Below are positions 34,234-42,527 of a DNA stretch of 64,000 bases, in pieces. Origin of the DNA: DASYTH01 sp036002505 (GTDB lineage: Bacteria; Actinomycetota; Actinomycetes; Mycobacteriales; Pseudonocardiaceae). Below the pieces are notes generated by a model. That model had not been told where the DNA came from, did not search any database, and was given only the letters and a program-made list of their open reading frames with translations. Every line of letters starts with the position of its first letter. Within the stretch, counting starts at the first letter, position 1. The position numbers and the translations under genes are program-made. Location of the stretch: assembly GCF_036002505.1 (NCBI RefSeq), contig NZ_DASYTH010000362.1:1-64000 (forward strand). Direction: 5' to 3'.

Positions 34234-35241
34234 TCAGCGGGTACCGCGCTTGGCGTAGTCGGCCACCTTGTCCACATTGGACCTGTCGACGAAGCCCGGG
34301 CCGGTCAGCACCGGGCTCCCACCCCCGACGGTGTTGGCGTTGTCGTTGTACAGCTTGAGCATCACGACCGGCAGATAGCCCTGCTCGTACTGCTGCTGGT
34401 CGACGGCGAACAGCACATCGCCGCTCTTGATCCGCTCGGCCACGTCGGCGTTGAGGTCGAACGTGGCGACCTGGGCCTTGCCGCCTGCGGCCTTGGCCGC
34501 GTCCGCGGCGAACACGGCGACCTGCGGGTTCAGCGTCAGCACGGCGTCGATGGCGGAGTCGGCCTGCAGCGCGCCGCGGATCCGGGACTGCGCGTCGGCG
34601 GCGTTGTTCAGGTCGACCTGGAGGGTCTGCACGGCACCGAAGCCCTGCTTGGCGCCGTCGCATCGCTGGGTGAGGCCGATGTTCCCAGCCTCGTGGATCA
34701 CGCACAGCAGCTTGGTCTTCCCGGCCGCCTTGAGCTTCGCGCCGGCCTGCTCGCCGGCGATCGACTCCTCCTGCCCGACGTGCGCCAGCGCGCCGAACTC
34801 CTTGCTCTTCGCGCTCCCCGAGTTGATCGTGATCACCGGGATGCCGGCCTTGACCGCGTTCTCGATGGCGGTCTTCAGCGCGTCCGGGTTGGCCATGGAC
34901 ACGACGAGGCCGCCGACCTTCTGCGCGACCGCGTTGTCGATCAGCCGGGCCTGCGCGCCGGGGTCGCCGTCCGAGCTGTAGGTGACCGAGACGCCGAGCT
35001 GCTTGCCGGCCGCCTCGGCGCCGTTCTTGACCACGCTCCAGAACGCGTCGCCGGAGCCGCCGTGGGTGACCACCGCGACCTTGAGTTCGCCGGAGGACTG
35101 CTGCGGGGCCGCCGCACCGCCGGTGTTCTGCGCCGAGTTGTCCGCGGCGGGTCCGCTGCACGCGGCGGCGAGCAGGATGGCACCGGCCGACGCGGCGCCG
35201 AGCAGGAGCCGGCGGCGGGAAGGCCCGAAACGGTCGGACAT
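34234..35241 (-). CDS. Sugar/inositol-binding lipoprotein
   Basis: A 335-residue periplasmic-binding protein of the ribose/inositol class. The N-terminus has both SRRRLLLG (twin-arginine-like) and lipobox LAAAC. The core has SMANPDALKTAI, PVITINSG and DAVLTLNPQVA. The ATG at 35241 follows AGGAGA; the earlier TTG adds six codons. By context it captures myo-inositol for the following permease and ATPase. Confidence 0.92.
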   Translation of the reverse strand: MSDRFGPSRRRLLLGAASAGAILLAAACSGPAADNSAQNTGGAAAPQQSSGELKVAVVTHGGSGDAFWSVVKNGAEAAGKQLGVSVTYSSDGDPGAQARLIDNAVAQKVGGLVVSMANPDALKTAIENAVKAGIPVITINSGSAKSKEFGALAHVGQEESIAGEQAGAKLKAAGKTKLLCVIHEAGNIGLTQRCDGAKQGFGAVQTLQVDLNNAADAQSRIRGALQADSAIDAVLTLNPQVAVFAADAAKAAGGKAQVATFDLNADVAERIKSGDVLFAVDQQQYEQGYLPVVMLKLYNDNANTVGGGSPVLTGPGFVDRSNVDKVADYAKRGTR

Positions 35242-35270
35242 CGTTGTCTCTCCTAGCAAGGATGTGGGCG

Positions 35271-36152
35271 TTAGCTGAGGGTGGAGGTGAGGTGCGCGAG
35301 GCTTCGCGCGGCGTCGCGCCGGGGACGGTCGTCCCCGGACGTGGAATCGCCTGACAGCACGGTGTCCTGTTCGAGGACGTACCAGCCGGTGTAGCCGGCG
35401 CCGGTGAGCACCCGGACCAGCGCGGGCACGTCGACGTCGCCGTCCCCCAACGGCACGTAGAGGCCCGCGCCGACCGCGTGCGTGTAGCTGATCTGACCGG
35501 CGCGGACCACCTCGGCGATGGCCGCCCGGACGTCCTTGAGGTGCACGTGCCCGACGCGGTCCGGGTGCCGGCGGGCCAGCTCCACCGGGTCGATGCCGCC
35601 GATCAGCAGGTGCCCGGTGTCCAGGCAGAGCGGCAGGTCCGAGTCGGCGAGGAACCGCTCAACCTCCACTGTGGACTCGACGTACGTGCCGATGTGCGGG
35701 TGCAGCACGGTACGCAGCCCGCGCCCGGCCGCGACGTCCCGGATCTTCCCGGCGGTGTCGATCAGGGTCCGCCACTTCTCGCCGGTGAGCGGCGGGCGCG
35801 CGTCGTACCCGGTCAGGCCGGTCGCGGCGGCGAGCACCAGCACCTCGGCGCCGGCCGTAGCGAGCAGCTCGACCACCTCGGCCGCATCGTCCATTGTGGA
35901 CCAGACCTGGTTGGGGTCGTGCAGCACGACCGCGAGAAACCCGCCCACCAGGCGCATTCCGTGCCGGTTCAGCAGGCCGCGCAGCTCCGCCGGCTCCTCC
36001 GGCAGGTACCCGGGCGGGCCGAGCTCGGTGGCCACCAGGCCCAGCGCGGACATCTCGCCGAGCACGGTCTCCGAGTCCAGCATCCGCCCCCAGCCGGGAA
36101 CTTCGCAGACGCCCCAGGAGATCGGCGCCGCGGCGATCTTGAGCTCGGTCAT
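35271..36152 (-). CDS. TIM-barrel sugar isomerase/dehydratase, likely inosose dehydratase
   Basis: 293 residues of the xylose-isomerase-like barrel. AAPISWGVCEVPGWG opens the protein and metal ligands are expected in VLHPHIGTYVES, CLDTGHLLIGG and GHVHLKD. In the inositol pathway this position is filled by IolE (2-keto-myo-inositol dehydratase); IolI or IolH are close relatives, so the exact step is inferred from context. ATG overlaps the iolG stop (ATGA). Confidence 0.82.
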   Translation of the reverse strand: MTELKIAAAPISWGVCEVPGWGRMLDSETVLGEMSALGLVATELGPPGYLPEEPAELRGLLNRHGMRLVGGFLAVVLHDPNQVWSTMDDAAEVVELLATAGAEVLVLAAATGLTGYDARPPLTGEKWRTLIDTAGKIRDVAAGRGLRTVLHPHIGTYVESTVEVERFLADSDLPLCLDTGHLLIGGIDPVELARRHPDRVGHVHLKDVRAAIAEVVRAGQISYTHAVGAGLYVPLGDGDVDVPALVRVLTGAGYTGWYVLEQDTVLSGDSTSGDDRPRRDAARSLAHLTSTLS

Positions 36153-37162
36153 GCCCGCGCCTCCACCGTCTCGTCGAGCCGTACCGGGGCGCCGCTGCGC
36201 CGGGAGGCCTCGCAGGCGTCCGCCAGCCGCAGCGACACGACGCTGTCCCGCACCGGCGAGGGGTTCTCCGCCCGGCCGGCGACGACGTCCACGAACACCG
36301 CCATCTCGCTGACGTAGGCGCGGTGGAACCGTTCGGGGAAGCCGGGATAGGCGTCCGCCGCCACCCGCGGCCCGTCCGGTTCGAGCGAGTTCAGCGGGGT
36401 GCGCGGGTCGAGCCCGACGGCCAGCGCGTCGCGGCTGCCGAGCACCTCGATCCGGTGGTCGTAGCCGAGCGGGTCGTGCCGCCCGCCGGTGAGCACGGCG
36501 TGCGCGCCGCCGGCGAAGCGCAGCACGGCGACCACGTTGTCCACGTCGTCCGCGGCCGCGAAAGCCTGGTCCACCAGCACGGAGCCGGACGCGTACACCT
36601 CCACGACCGGCTCGCCGACCAGCCACGGGACCGCGTCCAGGTCGTGGATGAGCAGGTCCCGGAAGATCCCGCCGGAGGCCGGCAGGTAGCCGAAGTCCGG
36701 TGGCACGGCGTCGCTGCCGACGGCGCGCACCTGGTAGATCGTGCCGAGCGCGCCGGCCCGGATCCGGCGGTACAGCTCGGCCACCGCCGGGTCGAAACGG
36801 CGCTGGAAGCCCACCAGGACCGGGACTCCGGCGGCCTCCACCGCGCCGGCCAGGGCGTGCAGCTCATCGAGGTCGCCGGCGACCGGCTTCTCGCAGAGCG
36901 CCGGCACCCGGGCCGCGAGGCAGCGGCGCAGCACCTCCGGGTGGGTGTCGGTGGGGGTGGCCACCAGCACGCCGTCGCTGGCCGCGAGCAGCTCGTCGAG
37001 CGTGCCGACGGGCACCATTCCGCCGCCGGTCAGGGTGGCCACCTGCGCCGCGCGCCCGGGCACCGGATCGAACAGCAGCACCTCGTCCACGGCGGCGAGC
37101 GCGGCCAGGTTGGTGGCGTGCATCGTGCCGATCCGCCCCACCCCGGCGACCCCGATCCGCAT
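36149..37162 (-). CDS. iolG: Inositol 2-dehydrogenase IolG (Gfo/Idh/MocA)
   Basis: A 337-residue NAD-dependent dehydrogenase that oxidises myo-inositol to 2-keto-myo-inositol, the first step of the pathway. The Rossmann motif is GVAGVGRIGTMHA, the catalytic Lys motif CEKPVAGD (about residue 92), and a later HDLD follows. The ATG at 37162 is preceded by GGAAGAGG. First gene of the operon, divergent from the LacI regulator with two operators between. Confidence 0.92.
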   Translation of the reverse strand: MRIGVAGVGRIGTMHATNLAALAAVDEVLLFDPVPGRAAQVATLTGGGMVPVGTLDELLAASDGVLVATPTDTHPEVLRRCLAARVPALCEKPVAGDLDELHALAGAVEAAGVPVLVGFQRRFDPAVAELYRRIRAGALGTIYQVRAVGSDAVPPDFGYLPASGGIFRDLLIHDLDAVPWLVGEPVVEVYASGSVLVDQAFAAADDVDNVVAVLRFAGGAHAVLTGGRHDPLGYDHRIEVLGSRDALAVGLDPRTPLNSLEPDGPRVAADAYPGFPERFHRAYVSEMAVFVDVVAGRAENPSPVRDSVVSLRLADACEASRRSGAPVRLDETVEARA

Positions 37163-37193
37163 GGGTCCTCTTCCTTCTTGACTTACCAAGCGT

Positions 37194-37205
37194 TAGAGCG
37201 CTCTA
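37194..37205. promoter_or_regulatory. LacI-type operator 1
   Basis: Perfect palindrome TAGAGCGCTCTA with the central CG typical of LacI-family sites, 32 bases upstream of iolG and 62 bases upstream of the divergent lacI-type gene. Centre-to-centre distance to operator 2 is 18 bases. Confidence 0.75.
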
Positions 37206-37210
37206 CTTTG

Positions 37211-37224
37211 TTGGAGCGCTCCAA
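37211..37224. promoter_or_regulatory. LacI-type operator 2
   Basis: Perfect palindrome TTGGAGCGCTCCAA, a classic LacI/GalR-family operator form, between iolG and its divergent regulator. Likely bound by the adjacent LacI protein to repress the iol operon until inositol is present. Confidence 0.8.
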
Positions 37225-37266
37225 TCCTGGTCAGGTCACAACGGGACTGTCAAGGCCGGAGGTCTG

Positions 37267-38274
37267 ATGGATCGGCCGACGATGGAGGATGTCGCCGCCC
37301 GCGCCGGCGTGTCCCGCGCGCTGGTTTCGCTGGTCATGCGGGGCTCGCCGAAGGTGAGCGAGCACCGCCGCGCCGCCGTGTTGCGGGCCGCCGACGAGCT
37401 CGGCTACGCCCCGCACGCCATGGCCCGGTCGCTGGCCAGCCGCACCTCGCACTTCCTCGGGGTGATGGTCTCCGACCTGCACAACGCGTTCTGGGCGGAG
37501 ATCGTCGACGGGCTGGACGCCTGCGCGCGCGATCTCGGCTTCGAGCTCGTCATCAACACCGGCGGCCGGCGGCCGGCGCGCGAGCGTCAGGCGCTGGCGA
37601 GCCTGCTCTCCTTCCGCCCGGCCGGGATCGCCCTGCTCGGCCCGGTCGTGCCGGCCACCGCGATCGCCGGCGCGGCGATGCAGGCCCCCCTGGTGCTGGT
37701 CTCCCGCTCCTCTCGACTGTCCTCGGTAGACACCGTGAACGACAACGGCCAGACCGGCTCCGGCCTCGCCGTGGACCACCTGGTTTCCTTGGGCCACAAG
37801 GACATCGTGCACATCGACGGCGGCGGCGGCTCGCAGGCCGCACCCCGCCGGACCGGCTACCTGGCCGCCATGCGCCGGCACGGCCTCGCCCCGTCCGTGG
37901 TGGGCAGCGAGTACACCGACACGGCCGGCGCCAAGGCGGTCCGCGAGCTGCTCGACGCGCGCGGCCACCACCTGCCCACCGCCATCGTCGCCGCCAACGA
38001 CTTCAACGCCATCGGTGCGATCTCCGCCCTCGAGGAGGCCGGCCTGCGCGTCCCCGCCGACGTCTCGGTGGTCGGCTACGACAACACCTCGCTGGCGGCC
38101 CTGCGCCACGTCTCGCTCACCACCGTCGACCAGCCCCGCACGGAGATGGGCCGGCTCGCCGCCGAGGCCCTGATCCAGCGTGTCCGCGGCGAGCGCACCG
38201 ACCCGGTCCGCCACCTGCTCCGCCCCTCGCTGGTCGTCCGCGCCACCACTGGTCCGCCTCTCCGGAATTTTTGA
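37267..38274 (+). CDS. LacI-family regulator of inositol genes
   Basis: A 335-residue repressor: HTH MEDVAARAGVSRALVSLVMRG (residues about 6-26), hinge, then a sugar-binding core with IVAANDFNAIGAISALEEAG and VSVVGYDNTSLAAL. It probably binds the two palindromes just upstream of it. Divergent from iolG. Its last six residues (PPLRNF) are encoded by the 5' end of a dispersed repeat, so the stop may have come from repeat insertion. Confidence 0.9.
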   Translation: MDRPTMEDVAARAGVSRALVSLVMRGSPKVSEHRRAAVLRAADELGYAPHAMARSLASRTSHFLGVMVSDLHNAFWAEIVDGLDACARDLGFELVINTGGRRPARERQALASLLSFRPAGIALLGPVVPATAIAGAAMQAPLVLVSRSSRLSSVDTVNDNGQTGSGLAVDHLVSLGHKDIVHIDGGGGSQAAPRRTGYLAAMRRHGLAPSVVGSEYTDTAGAKAVRELLDARGHHLPTAIVAANDFNAIGAISALEEAGLRVPADVSVVGYDNTSLAALRHVSLTTVDQPRTEMGRLAAEALIQRVRGERTDPVRHLLRPSLVVRATTGPPLRNF

Positions 38275-38355
38275 CGCGGTTGCGTTCCAGCTGATGGTGC
38301 GGGTGGCGGGTGAGCCATGGCTGGGTACCGTCACGGTCCCCTGAGCTTCCGTTGG
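38251..38355 (+). repeat. Dispersed ~105-bp repeat, copy A
   Basis: Begins GGTCCGCCTCTCCGGAATT, has GCGTTCCAGC in the middle and GGCTGGGTACCGTCACGG then TCCCCTGAG near the end. It matches 47834-47940 along its whole length with gaps. It starts inside the LacI-type gene and supplies its stop. Confidence 0.82.
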
Positions 38356-38379
38356 CAGGCACGACCGTCCAACCCAACC

Positions 38380-38397
38380 CATCAAATTCAATTGATG
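38380..38397. promoter_or_regulatory. ArsR-type operator
   Basis: CATCAA-N6-TTGATG, fitting the ArsR/SmtB consensus ATCAA-N-TTGAT. It lies 13 bases ahead of the ArsR-arsenate reductase ATG, where it would cover the promoter; autorepression relieved by arsenite is likely. Confidence 0.75.
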
Positions 38398-38410
38398 TAT
38401 TGTCGAGGGC

Positions 38411-39136
38411 ATGACGCCACCCGAGCCACCACCGTTCGTGCGGATGGCGGCGGACCCGCTGCGCTGGCGGCTGCTGTGGGAGCTGGCCCGCAGCGACCGC
38501 CGGGTGCGGGAGCTGGTGACGCTGAGCGGTCAGCCGCAGAACCTGGTCTCCTACCACCTGGGTCGGCTCCGGACCAGCGGTCTGGTCGGGGCCCGGCGCA
38601 GCAGCTTCGACGGGCGGGACGTCTACTACCACCTGGATCTGGCGCGGTGCGCCCAGTCTCTGGTGGCGGCCGGGACAACGCTGCATCCCGGGTTGCGGCT
38701 CGAACCCGCGACCGGACCGCGTGACCCGGCTCCGTGCACGGTGCTGTTCTTGTGCACGGGCAACAGCGCCCGGTCCCAGGCGGCCGAGGCGCTCACCACG
38801 GCGCGCTCCGGCGGCCGGGTGCACGCGTTCAGCGCGGGCAGCCACCCCAAGCCGCTGCACCCGCATGCGGCGCGGGTGCTGGCCGCCCGCGGCATCGAGC
38901 CGGACGGCCTGCGGCCCAAGCATCTCAGCGTGTTCGCCGAGCGGCGGTTCGACTACGTGATCACGTTGTGCGACCGGGTGCGGGAGGTGTGCCCGCAGTT
39001 CCCGGGTGATCCCGGCTATCTCCACTGGAGCATTCCCGACCCCGCCGCCGGCGGCGCCACCTATCCGGAATTCGAACAGATGGCGGCCGAGCTGGAGACC
39101 CGCACCGGGTTCTGGCTCTCCGCCCAGGAGGTGTGA
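38411..39136 (+). CDS. ArsR regulator fused to arsenate reductase (LMW-PTP type)
   Basis: 241 residues with two domains. Residues about 1-90 are a winged helix (RWRLLWELARSDRRVRELV, NLVSYHLGRLRTSGLV). Residues about 110-241 are a low-molecular-weight phosphatase-like arsenate reductase with the P-loop CTGNSARS and the later SIPDPAAGG. One protein would thus sense arsenic and reduce arsenate, or use the second domain for sensing. An ArsR-type operator lies directly upstream. Coupled (TGATG) to a VOC gene. Confidence 0.9.
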   Translation: MTPPEPPPFVRMAADPLRWRLLWELARSDRRVRELVTLSGQPQNLVSYHLGRLRTSGLVGARRSSFDGRDVYYHLDLARCAQSLVAAGTTLHPGLRLEPATGPRDPAPCTVLFLCTGNSARSQAAEALTTARSGGRVHAFSAGSHPKPLHPHAARVLAARGIEPDGLRPKHLSVFAERRFDYVITLCDRVREVCPQFPGDPGYLHWSIPDPAAGGATYPEFEQMAAELETRTGFWLSAQEV

Positions 39137-39531
39137 TGACCAGCCCGGAAGACATGGTCAACGTTCGCTACATGGTCGACGACGTGCAGAAAGCCGTCGA
39201 CTTCTACACCGGTCACCTCGGCTTCACGCTGCGCACCAGCGCGGTGCCCGCGTTCGCCGACGTGACCCGCGGCAAGCTGCGGCTGCTGCTGGCCGGGCCG
39301 CGCAGCTCGGCCGGCCGGGCCATGCCGGACGGCCGCAAGCCCGAGCCCGGCGGCTGGAACCGCATTCATCTGATCGTGCCCGACATCGCCGCCGAGGTCG
39401 CCCGGTTGGGCGCCGAGGGCGTGCCGTTCCGCAACGAGATCATCAGCGGGCCCGGCGGCAAGCAGATCCTGATCGAGGACCCCGCGGGCAACGTGGTCGA
39501 GCTGTTCGAGCCCGCCGCTCAGTCGTCCTGA
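39136..39531 (+). CDS. VOC-family (glyoxalase-like) protein
   Basis: 131 residues with a beta-alpha-beta-beta-beta vicinal oxygen chelate fold: VNVRYMVDDVQKAVDFYTGHLGF at the start and GGKQILIEDPAGNVVELFEP with a metal Glu at the end. Its coupling to an arsenic gene might suggest an ArsI-like role, but ArsI's Cys pair is not present, so a detoxification or antibiotic-resistance relative is as likely. It overlaps the converging ArfB-like gene by 13 bases. Confidence 0.82.
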   Translation: MTSPEDMVNVRYMVDDVQKAVDFYTGHLGFTLRTSAVPAFADVTRGKLRLLLAGPRSSAGRAMPDGRKPEPGGWNRIHLIVPDIAAEVARLGAEGVPFRNEIISGPGGKQILIEDPAGNVVELFEPAAQSS

Positions 39532-39947
39532 CCGTCCCGCCGGTGGCGCTTCACCCGGGCCCGGCGGCGCTTGTCGGCGAGCCGGCGCTCCCGGGCGGCC
39601 CGGGTCGGCTTGGTCGGCCGGCGGGCCGGCGGGGGTGGCGCCGCGGCGGCCCGGAGCAGCGCGGCGAGGCGGTCGCGGGCGGCCGCGCGGTTGGCGAGCT
39701 GGGCGCGGTGCTCGCTGGCGGCGACGGTGAGCACGCCGTCGACCAGGCGCGTGGCCAACCGCTCCAGGAGCCGCGGCCGGAGCCATTCGGGGATGGACGG
39801 CGAGGTGGCCACGTCGAAGGACAGCTCGACGCGGCTGTCGGCGGTGTTCACGCCCTGACCGCCGGGGCCGGAGGACCGGGAGAAACGCTCCCGCAGCTCG
39901 CCGGCGGGAATCACCAGCGAGTGGGTCACGGTCAGGTCGTCGGCCAC
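39519..39947 (-). CDS. arfB: ArfB-like peptidyl-tRNA hydrolase (RF1-type GGQ domain)
   Basis: 142 residues with the release-factor motif SSGPGGQGVNTADSRVEL (GGQ, about residues 28-30) and a strongly basic C-terminal tail rich in Arg and Lys that should enter the mRNA channel. ArfB/YaeJ rescues stalled ribosomes without a stop codon. The GTG at 39947 is chosen. Convergent with the VOC gene. Confidence 0.9.
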   Translation of the reverse strand: MADDLTVTHSLVIPAGELRERFSRSSGPGGQGVNTADSRVELSFDVATSPSIPEWLRPRLLERLATRLVDGVLTVAASEHRAQLANRAAARDRLAALLRAAAAPPPPARRPTKPTRAARERRLADKRRRARVKRHRRDGQDD

Positions 39948-39967
39948 CCCACCAGCATGCCCGGGCC

Positions 39968-40783
39968 TCAGTAGTACGTGAGGCCGGGCAGGGTGGCGAT
40001 GATCTGGAGCAGCTTGGCGTCCAGCGGCGGGGCCGGGCGGCTGGTCGGTTTGTCCACGAAGCCGCGGACGGTGAGGTTCGTGGAGGTGACGTACACGATC
40101 GTGCCGTCCGGCCGCAGGGCGTACACCGCGTTCGACAGGTAGCCGGAGCTGTGCCGCTCGGCGCTGATCCGCATCCGGATGTTCGACTCCTGAAGCACGC
40201 TGCAGGCGGTCTCGGCCGGCGAGGCATCGGCGCAGGTGGGCACCTTTCGGTCCGGGCCGGAGTAGTTGATCGTCAGGTCGAGGCTGCCGATCCCCTCGGC
40301 GTCCCACAGGTCCGCGGTCAGGTGGTAACCGCCGTTGGCGTACCGGAACTCCAGCGGCGCCCGCCCGTCGTCCACCACGGCCACCGGGGTGAACTCGGCC
40401 GGGATGATCCTGGTTGACAGGACCTTGGTCAGCGCCGCGGCACGTGCCTCGATGACGGGTTCCGGCACGGACGTGGCGGTGGTGAGGGGCAGTTCCGGGC
40501 CAGGCGGCGCGACCTCGGACGTAGTCGGCGCCGGCACCGAAGCAGGGGTCAACGATGGTGGTGCGGCCACCTCCTCTGGATCGTGCCCGGGCAGGCCGGT
40601 GATCATGGCCGCGCCGATCAGCACGACCAGCACGCTCGCCGCCACCCCGCCAGACGTGGCGACCCGGCGCAGCCGCACCGCCCGCCGCCCGCGCCGCAGC
40701 ACCGCCTCCCGGTCCAGGGCGAGCGGCGGCTCCGGCCCGAACGCCCGGCCGAGCAGCTCCCTGATCTCGCCGTCCCCGCTCAT
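39968..40783 (-). CDS. Membrane partner of the ECF sigma factor (putative anti-sigma)
   Basis: 271 residues: a cytoplasmic N-terminus (about 1-42), one membrane helix (about 43-63), and a Pro/Thr-rich linker to an outer domain with VLSTRIIPAEFTPVAVVDDG and TCADASPAETACSVLQ. There is no HxxxCxxC zinc motif, so it would be a non-ZAS anti-sigma. It overlaps the sigma gene stop (ATGA), which strongly suggests that it works with it. Confidence 0.72.
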   Translation of the reverse strand: MSGDGEIRELLGRAFGPEPPLALDREAVLRRGRRAVRLRRVATSGGVAASVLVVLIGAAMITGLPGHDPEEVAAPPSLTPASVPAPTTSEVAPPGPELPLTTATSVPEPVIEARAAALTKVLSTRIIPAEFTPVAVVDDGRAPLEFRYANGGYHLTADLWDAEGIGSLDLTINYSGPDRKVPTCADASPAETACSVLQESNIRMRISAERHSSGYLSNAVYALRPDGTIVYVTSTNLTVRGFVDKPTSRPAPPLDAKLLQIIATLPGLTYY

Positions 40784-41283
40784 TTCTGCTCCGCCACCGG
40801 ATCTTCGGCCAGCAACCGGCGCAGTGCCGCCAAGCCCTTGGCCGCCTGGCTCTTCACCGTCCCCTCGCTCCTGCCGAGCAGCGCCGCGGTCTCGGTGACC
40901 GACAGGTCCTCCCAGTAGCGCAGCACCACGACCGCGCGCTGCCCGGCGGGCAACTGCGCCAGCGCACGGCGCACGTCCACAGCCTCGTCCACGCCGTTCG
41001 GCGGGCCGGCAACCTCGGGCAGCTCCTCGACGACGCTCTCCCGGCGGCGGAACGCCCGCCGGGACTCGTCGATCGCGGAACGCACCATGACCTTGCGCGA
41101 GTAGGCGTCGACGCTGCCGTCCCGGCGCAGCCGCGGCCACGCCATGTAGACCTTCGTCAGCGTGGTCTGCACAAGATCCTCCGCGCGGTGCCAGTCGCCA
41201 CCGCAGAGCAGGTAGGCGGTCCGGCGCATGACAACGGCCCGGCTGTCCAGGAACTCCCCGAACTCCGCGTCGCGGTTCAGCAC
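40780..41283 (-). CDS. RNA polymerase ECF sigma factor, SigE family
   Basis: 167 residues with sigma region 2 (YLLCGGDWHRAEDLVQTTLTKVYMAW) and region 4 (LPAGQRAVVVLRYWEDLSVTETAALLGRSEGTVKSQ). The SigE-family form is typical of actinomycetes. GTG start at 41283. It is coupled to the downstream membrane protein. A repeat of the ACTGGCGCT family lies about 10-40 bases upstream. Confidence 0.92.
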   Translation of the reverse strand: MLNRDAEFGEFLDSRAVVMRRTAYLLCGGDWHRAEDLVQTTLTKVYMAWPRLRRDGSVDAYSRKVMVRSAIDESRRAFRRRESVVEELPEVAGPPNGVDEAVDVRRALAQLPAGQRAVVVLRYWEDLSVTETAALLGRSEGTVKSQAAKGLAALRRLLAEDPVAEQK

Positions 41284-41291
41284 CGTGTTCT

Positions 41292-41320
41292 CTTACTTGG
41301 CTCGATGGCGCAGCGCCAGT
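41292..41320 (-). repeat. Dispersed intergenic repeat, copy 2 (ACTGGCGCT family)
   Basis: On the minus strand ACTGGCGCTGCGCCATCGAG then CCAAGTAAG. The core TGGCGC-T-GCGCCA is a perfect hairpin; A to G differs from copies 1 and 3 but keeps pairing. It lies directly upstream of the sigma gene. Confidence 0.72.
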
Positions 41321-41403
41321 CCATGGTCCTCTCGGTCACCCGGTGGTACGGGACGGCCGGCAGCTCGGTTGCCTCACCCGCTCACGGGATGCACAGAGGA
41401 ACT

Positions 41404-42486
41404 TCAGAATCGCGGGTGATCGCCGCGGAGCTCGGCCCGCGGCGCGTCCGGGTCGTCGCCGGTCGGGGTGATCTCACCGAGCACCCAAGCGGGCACGTGC
41501 CGGGCGGTGAGCACGGCCAGCGCGCGGTCCACGTCCTCGGCAGCCACCACGGCCACCATGCCGACGCCCAGGTTGAAGGTCTGCTCCATCTCGGCGCGCT
41601 CGACCCGGCCGCGCTGGGCGATCACCGAGAACACCGGGGCCGGCGTCCAGGTGCCGCGGTCGAGTACCGCCCGCACCCCGCGGGGCAGCACCCGGAGCAG
41701 GTTCGCCACCAGGCCGCCACCGGTGACGTGCGCGAACGTGCGCACCTCGGTCTCGGCGGCCAGCGCCAGGCAGTCCTTGGCATAGATCCGGGTCGGCTCG
41801 AGCAGCTCCTCGCCGAGCGAGCGGCCGAACTCCTCGACGATGCCGCCCAGCGGCATCCGGGCGATGTCCAGCAGCACGTGCCGGGCCAGCGAGTAACCGT
41901 TGGAGTGCAGCCCGGAGGAGCCCATCGCGATCACCACGTCGCTGGGCCGGACCCGCTCCGGCCCGAGCACCTGGTCGGCCTCGACCACGCCCACCCCGGT
42001 GGCGGACAGGTCGTAGGCGCCGTCGGCCATCAGCCCGGGGTGCTCGGCGGTCTCCCCGCCGAGCAGCGCGCAGCCGGCCTGCAGGCAGCCGGTGGCGATG
42101 CCCTTGACCAGCGCGGCGATCAGGTCCGGCAGCACCCGGCCGACCGCGATGTAGTCCTGCAGGAACAGCGGCTCGGCGCCGCACACCACGAGGTCGTCGA
42201 CCACCATGGCGACCAGGTCGATGCCGACCGTGTCGTGGATGCCCAGGGCCTGCGCCACTGCGATCTTGGTGCCGACGCCGTCGGTGGAGGACGCCAGCAG
42301 CGGGTCCTTCCAGCGGTCCAGCCGGAGCCGGAAGAGCCCGGCGAACCCGCCGATGCCGCTGACCACCTCCGGTCGGGTCGCCTTCTCCGCCCACGGCTTG
42401 AGCTGCTCGACGGCCTGCTCACCGGCCTCGATGCTCACCCCCGCGGCGGCGTAGGTAGCGGGCGGGGGTTCGGAGATCTCGGTCAT
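41404..42486 (-). CDS. purM: Phosphoribosylformylglycinamidine cyclo-ligase PurM
   Basis: 360 residues, the AIR synthetase of purine synthesis (FGAM + ATP to AIR). Signatures: YAAAGVSIEAG, STDGVGTKIAVAQAL, LLGGETAEHPG and the Gly-rich FAHVTGGGLVANLLR. Begins 41 bases after the purF stop, same strand, so purF-purM form an operon. The frame is open far upstream, but the ATG at 42486 gives the normal length. Confidence 0.97.
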   Translation of the reverse strand: MTEISEPPPATYAAAGVSIEAGEQAVEQLKPWAEKATRPEVVSGIGGFAGLFRLRLDRWKDPLLASSTDGVGTKIAVAQALGIHDTVGIDLVAMVVDDLVVCGAEPLFLQDYIAVGRVLPDLIAALVKGIATGCLQAGCALLGGETAEHPGLMADGAYDLSATGVGVVEADQVLGPERVRPSDVVIAMGSSGLHSNGYSLARHVLLDIARMPLGGIVEEFGRSLGEELLEPTRIYAKDCLALAAETEVRTFAHVTGGGLVANLLRVLPRGVRAVLDRGTWTPAPVFSVIAQRGRVERAEMEQTFNLGVGMVAVVAAEDVDRALAVLTARHVPAWVLGEITPTGDDPDAPRAELRGDHPRF

Positions 42487-42527
42487 ACGGTGTTCAACGA
42501 TTCGCTCGCAGGCTCGCTCATGTCGGT

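Noticed and set aside
39519..39531. Frameshift or annotation error at the VOC/ArfB-like junction
   Set aside because: Both proteins have normal ends; the 13-base tail-to-tail overlap is simply compact packing.
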